Notes under the pieces: model-generated | The model's database searches: none | Told to the model about the DNA's origin: nothing | Seen by the model: only the letters and a program-made list of their open reading frames with translations | Program-made: the position numbers and the translations under genes | Source: Bacteroidota bacterium | Lineage (GTDB): Bacteria > Bacteroidota > Ignavibacteria > SZUA-365 > JAADGX01 | DNA length: 7,295 nt | Assembly: GCA_027021285.1 (NCBI GenBank) | Contig: JALUUP010000450.1 | Location: 1-7,295 of the forward strand | Direction: 5' to 3' | Shown: positions 1 to 5,050 of the stretch, one piece after another | Numbering within the stretch: position 1 is the first letter of the stretch | Layout: each line of letters begins with the position of its first letter

Positions 1-1164
1 AGCTTGTTCCTGGAATACGCCAAGATCAACGATGGTGTCGAGGCGCTGAAGTACGGGTGGGAGATCCTGAAATCTCGCCCCGCACGGTTTAAAACGCTGC
101 ATCGCCGAATGATGAAAATCTACGCGGGATTCCTCGACTCCAACCCCGATAGTCCCATGCGCGAGGGATGGCGGGACAGCTTGCTTATCGTCGTCGACAA
201 CGCAATCAAAACGTTCCCGGATCGCGCACCCCAGTACTGGCTGCGCAAAGGATACTACCTCGAAGCCTATTTTGACGGCAAGGAAGAAGAAGCTTTGAAA
301 GCATACGAAAACGGCGTCGGCGAACAATACGATGCCGCGGATCCTTACTACCTGCTTCGAATGGCTATCCTCTACGCGAAATTCAAGGATGAAAATCCTG
401 ACTACGAAACCCGTCTCATCTCGGTGTCCCGAGCCATTCTGAAAAAAGATCCGAACAACGAAACGGCACAATCCCTGCTGAAAGCTTCGATTTCTGATCC
501 TGATCAATACATTGCCGTGCTGCGTGACGCTTATCGTGCGGATCCCGATAATGTGCAGAAACTCTACGATCTCGCGAACGCCTTCGTGGAGATGATCAGA
601 GATCACGACAGTGCTTATGTGTATTTCAAGAAACTCACGGAAATGAAACCCGACGTTTTCAATTACTGGAATCGACTCGGTATCAGCGCTGCCTACCTGG
701 AAAAATACGGCGAAGCGGAACGGGCCTTCCTGCAAGCTGCCAAGTTAGACCCTTCCTCCCGCGACGTCTGGATCAACCTGGCCAAGAACGCATTCAGCAG
801 CAACAGGTATCCGAAGACCCGCATGTACGCGGAGAAGGCATTGAAGATCAACGCGAACGACGGAGAGGCATACTTGCTCATCGGTCAGGCGTACGCGGAA
901 CAGGTTCGTTCGTGTGTCATGAAACGAGGCGGATGGGATAAGGTAACGTTTGACGATCGCGTCGTGGCAAAGCTGGCAATCAATACGTTCCGACTGGCCG
1001 CCCGCGACAAAAACGCGCGGGCTCGCGCCAATGAATTAATCGCGAGCTGGAAGACGCTTCTACCGTCCCGCCAGGATTTATTCGTGCGCCACATCAAGCC
1101 CGGGGAGACCTACAAGCCAAAGGACGCTTGCTACTCCTGGATCAATCGTAACGTAAAGCTGTAA
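1..1164 (+). CDS. TPR-repeat protein, 5' end cut by window edge
   Basis: The reading frame is open to the first base (codon AGC, then TTG), so the true start probably lies upstream; the TTG at 4 is not a convincing start. At least 387 codons are present, ending in TAA at 1162. The protein is helical and rich in tetratricopeptide-like units. Counting from the TTG at 4, the clearest are about residues 183-216, 218-251 (with YWNRLG...Y..AERAF..A..LDP spacing) and 252-286 (VWINLA...A..AL.IN). A further repeat from about 287 is interrupted by a basic, aromatic stretch (CVMKRGGWDKVTFDDR) before its second helix. The last ~40 residues are not TPR and end in a tail containing CYSWINR. TPRs are protein-binding scaffolds, so no enzymatic activity is expected and the partner is unknown. 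No signal peptide can be judged because the N-terminus is missing. The 6-base gap to rpiB suggests cotranscription, but this gives little functional hint. Confidence 0.85.
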   Translation, partial: SLFLEYAKINDGVEALKYGWEILKSRPARFKTLHRRMMKIYAGFLDSNPDSPMREGWRDSLLIVVDNAIKTFPDRAPQYWLRKGYYLEAYFDGKEEEALKAYENGVGEQYDAADPYYLLRMAILYAKFKDENPDYETRLISVSRAILKKDPNNETAQSLLKASISDPDQYIAVLRDAYRADPDNVQKLYDLANAFVEMIRDHDSAYVYFKKLTEMKPDVFNYWNRLGISAAYLEKYGEAERAFLQAAKLDPSSRDVWINLAKNAFSSNRYPKTRMYAEKALKINANDGEAYLLIGQAYAEQVRSCVMKRGGWDKVTFDDRVVAKLAINTFRLAARDKNARARANELIASWKTLLPSRQDLFVRHIKPGETYKPKDACYSWINRNVKL

Positions 1165-1170
1165 ATCCTC

Positions 1171-1596
1171 ATGATAGCCCTGGCTTCCGACCACGCCGGA
1201 TATTCCTTTAAGGAGCGAACAAAAGAACTCCTGGACAATCTCGGGTTCTCCTGGAAGGACTACGGAACACATTCTTCCGAGCGCGTGGACTACCCGGATT
1301 TCGCTCATGCCGCCGCGCGTGGCATCCTGTCCGGCGAATGCGACCGGGGTATTTTCATCTGCGGCAGCGGAATCGGAATTGGAATGGCGGCAAACAAGCA
1401 CCCGGGAATCCGCGCCGCCATGTGCCAGATCGTCGAAGCAGCCCGCCTTGCCCGGCTTCATAACGACGCCAACGTGCTGACGCTGGGCGAGCGATTGGTA
1501 ACGTGGGACACCGCCGAAGAGATGATTCGCGTCTGGCTGGAAACGCCGTTTGAAGGCGGACGGCACGTGGATCGAATTCGCAAAATAGAGCTCTGA
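1171..1596 (+). CDS. rpiB: Ribose-5-phosphate isomerase B
   Basis: This cytoplasmic 141-residue enzyme interconverts ribose 5-phosphate and ribulose 5-phosphate in the non-oxidative pentose phosphate pathway. It shows the RpiB/LacAB family signatures in order: SDHAG (S6-G10), GT.SSERVDYPDF near 32-44, the ICGSGIG loop with the expected catalytic Cys64, AANK..GIRAA near 73-83, the HNDANVL block with His97, and a C-terminal FEGGRH with Arg131. E. coli RpiB has CGTG where this protein has CGSG, a conservative change. The length is normal for the family, which argues for RpiB rather than the LacA/LacB galactose-6-phosphate isomerases, as does the lack of lac genes nearby. The ATG at 1171 starts 6 bases after the upstream stop. 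No Shine-Dalgarno sequence is visible, so translation may depend on coupling to the TPR gene. The pairing with a downstream glyA is a recurrent neighbourhood in many bacteria. Confidence 0.96.
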   Translation: MIALASDHAGYSFKERTKELLDNLGFSWKDYGTHSSERVDYPDFAHAAARGILSGECDRGIFICGSGIGIGMAANKHPGIRAAMCQIVEAARLARLHNDANVLTLGERLVTWDTAEEMIRVWLETPFEGGRHVDRIRKIEL

Positions 1597-1635
1597 TCGC
1601 GAGGGCCCTCTATCCCATTGCCGGAAGCACTGTTT

Positions 1636-1663
1636 TTAACAACTTTATCACAAACCGTATAAT
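1636..1663 (+). promoter_or_regulatory. glyA promoter (sigma-70 type), probable leaderless start
   Basis: TTAACA at 1636-1641 (five of six matches to TTGACA) is separated by 16 bases from a perfect TATAAT at 1658-1663. Only five bases (CCGTC) separate this -10 box from the glyA ATG at 1669, so initiation 6-8 bases downstream would fall on or inside the start codon, giving a leaderless transcript. The absence of any Shine-Dalgarno sequence before glyA agrees with this. The boxes are seen directly; promoter activity and the transcription start are inferred. Confidence 0.65.
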
Positions 1664-1668
1664 CCGTC

Positions 1669-2961
1669 ATGGAACATTTAGCCAAGTCCGACCCCGAAGT
1701 ATACCAGATCGTTGAAAAGGAAATCGAGCGACAAGTCACCCGCCTCCAGTTGATCGCCTCGGAGAATTACGCCAGCCCTGCCGTCCTGGAAACAGCCGGA
1801 ACCGTTCTGACGAACAAATACGCCGAGGGTTATCCGGGAAAGCGATACTATGGAGGCTGCGAGTTCGTGGATATGGCGGAGAATCTTGCCCGGTCTCGCC
1901 TCGCCGAATTATTTGACTGCGAATACGTCAACGTTCAACCGCACTCGGGCTCCCAGGCAAACCTGGCCGTGTATCTCGCGTACGTCAAACCGGGCGATAC
2001 CGTGCTGGGCATGAACCTCGCACACGGTGGTCATCTTACGCACGGTTCACCGGTCAATTTTTCCGGAAAACTCTACAATATCGTTTCCTACGGTGTCAAT
2101 CGTGAGACTGGAACTATCGATTTCAACGAGGTCGAAGACATCGCCATGCGGGAAAAGCCAAAGATGATCATCGTCGGAGGGAGCGCCTATTCCCGCAACA
2201 TTGATTACGAGGCCTTTCGACAAATCGCCGACAAGGTGGGCGCCTTCCTCTGGGCGGATATCGCTCACCCGGCCGGTCTCATCGCGAAGAAGCTTCTCAA
2301 TGATCCCTTGCCCTGGTGCGACGTGGTCACGACGACCACGCACAAGACGCTTCGCGGTCCCCGCGGCGGCGCGATCCTTATGGGCAAGGATCGGGAGAAT
2401 CCATTCGGCATAGTTGCGCCCAAATCGGGACGAGTGAAAATGATGTCGGAATTGATCGACAGCGCCGTCATGCCCGGAGCGCAAGGCGGCCCGCTCATGC
2501 ACATCATCGCGGCAAAGGCGGTCGCGTTTCAAGAAGCCCTGCAGCCCTCGTTCCAGACCTACGCAGAGCAAATTATCAAGAACTCCCGGACACTCGCGAA
2601 CGCATTGGTGAAAAAGGATTTCAACATCGTTTCCGGCGGCACGGACAACCATCTCATGCTTGTCGATCTGCGCAATAAGAACATCACGGGCAAGCAGGCC
2701 GAGAACGCCCTCGAAAAAGCCGGTATCACGCTCAACAAGAACATGGTGCCGTTCGACGACAAATCGCCGTTCGTCACCAGCGGCATCCGCATCGGAACAC
2801 CGGCGGTGACGACGCGGGGCATGAAGGAACAGGACATGGAATTCATCGCGGACAAGATCGACGAGGTTCTTACCAACGTGGAGAACGATACCCGGCTCGA
2901 GGAAATTCGGGTTGAAGTCAACGACTTTTGCCGGAAGTTCCCCTTGTATGCTGATCTCTGA
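1669..2961 (+). CDS. glyA: Serine hydroxymethyltransferase
   Basis: This PLP enzyme of the cytoplasm converts serine and tetrahydrofolate to glycine and 5,10-methylene-tetrahydrofolate, the main source of one-carbon units. The 430-residue chain covers the whole fold-type I family: LIASENYAS at 28-36, the TNKYAEGYPGKRYYGG block at 48-63, HSGSQAN at 92-98, AHGGHLTHG at 118-126, DIAH with Asp197 (pyridine nitrogen) and His200, TTTTHKTLRGPRGG with the Schiff-base lysine at Lys226, and SGIRIGTPA with the substrate carboxylate-binding Arg374. After the lysine motif it carries an extra segment (about 241-257, containing NPFGIVAPKSGR) absent from E. coli GlyA but, as I recall, typical of Bacteroidota/Chlorobi enzymes, which explains the slightly greater length. 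The ATG at 1669 fits the family N-terminus and lies just 5 bases after a perfect -10 box. A hairpin terminator follows, so glyA is probably its own transcription unit, with possible readthrough from rpiB. Confidence 0.98.
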   Translation: MEHLAKSDPEVYQIVEKEIERQVTRLQLIASENYASPAVLETAGTVLTNKYAEGYPGKRYYGGCEFVDMAENLARSRLAELFDCEYVNVQPHSGSQANLAVYLAYVKPGDTVLGMNLAHGGHLTHGSPVNFSGKLYNIVSYGVNRETGTIDFNEVEDIAMREKPKMIIVGGSAYSRNIDYEAFRQIADKVGAFLWADIAHPAGLIAKKLLNDPLPWCDVVTTTTHKTLRGPRGGAILMGKDRENPFGIVAPKSGRVKMMSELIDSAVMPGAQGGPLMHIIAAKAVAFQEALQPSFQTYAEQIIKNSRTLANALVKKDFNIVSGGTDNHLMLVDLRNKNITGKQAENALEKAGITLNKNMVPFDDKSPFVTSGIRIGTPAVTTRGMKEQDMEFIADKIDEVLTNVENDTRLEEIRVEVNDFCRKFPLYADL

Positions 2962-2987
2962 TCTCTTTCTGAAAAGAACGTACTCCC

Positions 2988-3025
2988 CGCGACCGTTTTC
3001 CCGACGGAAACGGTCGCGTAGTTTT
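2988..3025 (+). terminator. Rho-independent terminator after glyA
   Basis: An 11-bp perfect stem pairs CGCGACCGTTT (2988-2998) with AAACGGTCGCG (3008-3018) around a nine-base loop, in which CC and GG can pair further. TAG and a TTTT run (3022-3025) follow. It lies 26 bases beyond the glyA stop. The T tract is short and offset by three bases, but the stem is strong and GC-rich at its base. It separates glyA from tatC. Confidence 0.75.
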
Positions 3026-3063
3026 AGCGCCGACATTCACAAACGGACTGTGCGATGACCTCC

Positions 3064-3080
3064 GTATCAATTGATACAAT
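3064..3080 (+). promoter_or_regulatory. Candidate tatC promoter with overlapping 14-bp palindromic operator
   Basis: GTATCAATTGATAC at 3064-3077 is a perfect 14-bp inverted repeat. Its right half runs into TGATACAAT (3072-3080), which matches an extended -10 element (TGn plus TACAAT, five of six to TATAAT). No good -35 box is found at the normal distance, as expected for extended -10 promoters. Initiation would be near 3087, giving a leader of about 68 bases to the tatC ATG. A dimeric regulator bound to the palindrome would cover the -10 region. The motifs are seen directly; their use as promoter and operator is inferred. Confidence 0.4.
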
Positions 3081-3154
3081 TTTCGTAACTTTTGCGATGA
3101 GTCGCCAGCACCAGGGTGGTCATTTATTCGCCGTGATGAAACAATACCATAAGT

Positions 3155-4018
3155 ATGACAGACGAGCACGAACATATTCCCGCGCCTGATTCCGCTTCCG
3201 GCGACATCGCGAAAACGGAAGAAGAGATCGGTTCCGACCCTGAAATCTCGTCGGAGGATGAAGAAGATTCATCCTCGGGAAAGGAAATGTCCTTCCTCGA
3301 CCACCTTGAAGAACTTCGCTGGAGAATCATCTGGTCGCTGGCAGGCATCGTGGCCGGGGCCGCCATCATCTGGATTTTCAAGGACTACGTCATGGACGAT
3401 TTCCTGCTTCGTCCCGCTATCAAGTACAACATCAAGCTTCAGAACCTGCGTCCGTTCGGCCAGGTCTTTCTCTACATGCAAGTGGCGCTCATGGGAGGCG
3501 CCATCATCAGCATCCCCAACATCCTGTACCAATTCTGGCGGTTTATCTCGCCCGGCCTGTATTCCCACGAACGAAAATACATCTCGTCCATCGTTATTTT
3601 TTCGTCCCTGTGTTTCCTGTCGGGAGTTGCATTCGCCTACTGGGTGCTGATGCCGACCGCGTTCAAGTTCTTCGCATCGTTCGGCAGCGAGAACATCGAG
3701 AACATCATCGCCATCGATGAATACTTCAGTTTCCTGTTGAGTGTCATGCTCGGCGCGGGGCTCGTGTTCGAAATGCCGATGGTGTCGTTTTTCCTGTCCA
3801 AGATTGGGATACTTACACCGGCGTTCATGCGAAAATACCGGCGCCACGCCGTGGTCATTATCTTCATCGCGGCTGCCGTCCTGACTCCCGGCACCGACCC
3901 CATAAGCCAAATCATGCTCGGAATACCCCTGGTTCTTCTCTACGAAATCAGTATCTATATCAGTAAAGTCTCGTATAGGAAACGAAAAGCACGGAGCAAT
4001 GACGATCAGAAAGAGTAA
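3155..4018 (+). CDS. tatC: Sec-independent protein translocase subunit TatC
   Basis: TatC is the six-span inner-membrane core of the twin-arginine translocase, binding RR signal peptides of folded cargo and recruiting TatA. Core motifs are present in order: FLDHLEELR (His50-Arg55) before the first span, SPGLYSHERK with Glu139 on the first cytoplasmic loop (matching the signal-peptide-binding E. coli Glu103), GVAFAYWVLMP at 157-167, FEMP at 205-208 with the membrane glutamate Glu206, and LTPGTDPISQ at 243-252. Hydrophobic spans fall near 58-76, 105-125, 144-166, 191-212, 231-246 and 250-270. At 287 residues it is longer than the usual ~240-260 because of a 44-residue acidic N-terminal tail (16 Asp/Glu, 2 Lys). 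The ATG at 3155 has no clear Shine-Dalgarno sequence; Met45 just before the core motif would be an alternative start lacking the tail. No tatA/tatB lies in the window, so these must be elsewhere. The prenyl synthase follows after 9 bases, probably in the same operon. Confidence 0.97.
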   Translation: MTDEHEHIPAPDSASGDIAKTEEEIGSDPEISSEDEEDSSSGKEMSFLDHLEELRWRIIWSLAGIVAGAAIIWIFKDYVMDDFLLRPAIKYNIKLQNLRPFGQVFLYMQVALMGGAIISIPNILYQFWRFISPGLYSHERKYISSIVIFSSLCFLSGVAFAYWVLMPTAFKFFASFGSENIENIIAIDEYFSFLLSVMLGAGLVFEMPMVSFFLSKIGILTPAFMRKYRRHAVVIIFIAAAVLTPGTDPISQIMLGIPLVLLYEISIYISKVSYRKRKARSNDDQKE

Positions 4019-4023
4019 GGGAG
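4018..4023 (+). promoter_or_regulatory. Ribosome binding site supporting the GTG start at 4028
   Basis: AGGGAG lies four bases before the GTG at 4028 and overlaps the tatC stop codon. It is the clearest Shine-Dalgarno-like site in the window. It supports GTG as the start, since no ATG in this frame precedes the conserved N-terminal region. Confidence 0.6.
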
Positions 4024-4027
4024 AAAC

Positions 4028-5011
4028 GTGGAATCCATAGTCCGTCTCCGGCAAATAACGGCACCCATTAGCAGCGAACTCAAAACGTTCGAACGTTCGT
4101 TCAGGATGGCCATGCAGTCGCAGGTGGGTCTGGTTGACATCATCACCCGCTACATTATCAGGCAGAAAGGCAAGCGCGTACGTCCCATTCTCGTTCTGCT
4201 GACCGCGGCGGCCTGTGGCGGCATCAACGAACGCAGCTACCGGGGAGCGATACTGGTGGAACTGCTCCACACCGCGACGCTCGTCCACGACGACGTGGTT
4301 GACGGCAGCATGGTGCGGAGGGGGCTGGCCTCCATCAACGCCATCTGGAAAAACAAGGTCTCCGTCCTCATGGGCGACTTCCTCCTTTCCCGCGGGCTCA
4401 TCGTTGCCATGAGCAACGGGGATTACGATTTCCTGGAAACAACGACCGACGCGGTCAGGCGAATGAGCGAAGCCGAGCTTTTGCAGATTCAGAAAATGAG
4501 GAAATTCCAGATCGACGAGGAAACCTATTTTCGGATCATATCCGACAAGACCGCCGCCCTGCTCTCGACGTGCTGTGAGATCGGCGCTGCGAGCGCCACC
4601 GATGATACTGAACTGCGGTCGCAGATGAAGCAGTTCGGAGAAAACATCGGCATCGCGTTCCAGATACAGGATGATCTCTTCGATTACGTCGGAAAAGAAT
4701 CGACCGTGGGGAAGCCGGTAGGCGCGGACATGAAAGAGAAGAAGTTCACCCTGCCTCTCATCCATGCCATGAACAACGCCCCTCGCAAGGAAGTCCGCGC
4801 GGTGCTGCGGCTTATGAAAAACGGGCTGCCGAAATCCGATGTCCGGAAGGTGGTGGAGTTCGTGGACGCGTACCATGGCATAGAGTATGCCCGCCAGTGG
4901 GCCGAGGAATACATCGCGCGTGCCCGGAAAAACCTGGCCTGCCTCGAACCATCGCCCGTGAAAACCTCGCTGGAAGACATTACGCATTTTGTCATCCAGC
5001 GCACGCGTTGA
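4028..5011 (+). CDS. ispB: Long-chain polyprenyl diphosphate synthase
   Basis: This all-trans prenyltransferase adds isopentenyl diphosphate units to an allylic primer, most likely to make the side chain of a respiratory quinone. The 327-residue protein has the family landmarks: GKRVRP (48-53) for isopentenyl diphosphate binding, the first aspartate-rich motif LVHDDVVD with Asp88, Asp89 and Asp92 followed by RRG, GDFLLSRG at 116-123, KTAAL (Lys174), the second aspartate-rich motif FQIQDDLFD with Asp215, Asp216 and Asp219, and GKPVGAD..EKKFTLP at 228-243. The fifth residue before the first motif is Ala83, a small residue instead of the aromatic residue that limits products to short chains, so an octaprenyl-like or other long product is inferred; exact chain length cannot be read. 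The start is GTG with a good ribosome site. Its close spacing to tatC suggests cotranscription. Heptaprenyl or geranylgeranyl synthase remain possible alternatives. Confidence 0.92.
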   Translation: MESIVRLRQITAPISSELKTFERSFRMAMQSQVGLVDIITRYIIRQKGKRVRPILVLLTAAACGGINERSYRGAILVELLHTATLVHDDVVDGSMVRRGLASINAIWKNKVSVLMGDFLLSRGLIVAMSNGDYDFLETTTDAVRRMSEAELLQIQKMRKFQIDEETYFRIISDKTAALLSTCCEIGAASATDDTELRSQMKQFGENIGIAFQIQDDLFDYVGKESTVGKPVGADMKEKKFTLPLIHAMNNAPRKEVRAVLRLMKNGLPKSDVRKVVEFVDAYHGIEYARQWAEEYIARARKNLACLEPSPVKTSLEDITHFVIQRTR

Positions 5012-5050
5012 GATCCTGCTTTGTTCAAATAAATGAGGAAATCTGACGGT

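Noticed and set aside
1601..1610. GAGGGCCCTC palindrome just after the rpiB stop
   Set aside because: It has no loop, so it cannot fold into a terminator hairpin alone, and the T run at 1633 is too distant and is better explained as part of the glyA -35 region.
2047..3036. 329-codon open frame on the - strand opposite glyA
   Set aside because: It is antisense to the clearly identified SHMT and runs through the glyA terminator, with no family signature.
3136..3189. Short frame (ATG at 3136, 17 residues) overlapping the tatC start in another frame
   Set aside because: It could be an upstream regulatory ORF, but the peptide is unremarkable, and the AGGG-like site before it is about 17 bases away, too far to be convincing.
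4084..4097. Perfect 14-bp palindrome AACGTTCGAACGTT near the start of the prenyl synthase gene
   Set aside because: It lies inside coding sequence (residues KTFERS) and is explained by alternating ACG/TTC codon content; there is no nearby promoter to control.
5008..5035. Possible promoter TTGAGA (5008-5013) with TAAATG (5030-5035) before the peptidase
   Set aside because: The -10 box matches only three of six consensus bases and overlaps the alternative ATG, so it is not strong enough to annotate.
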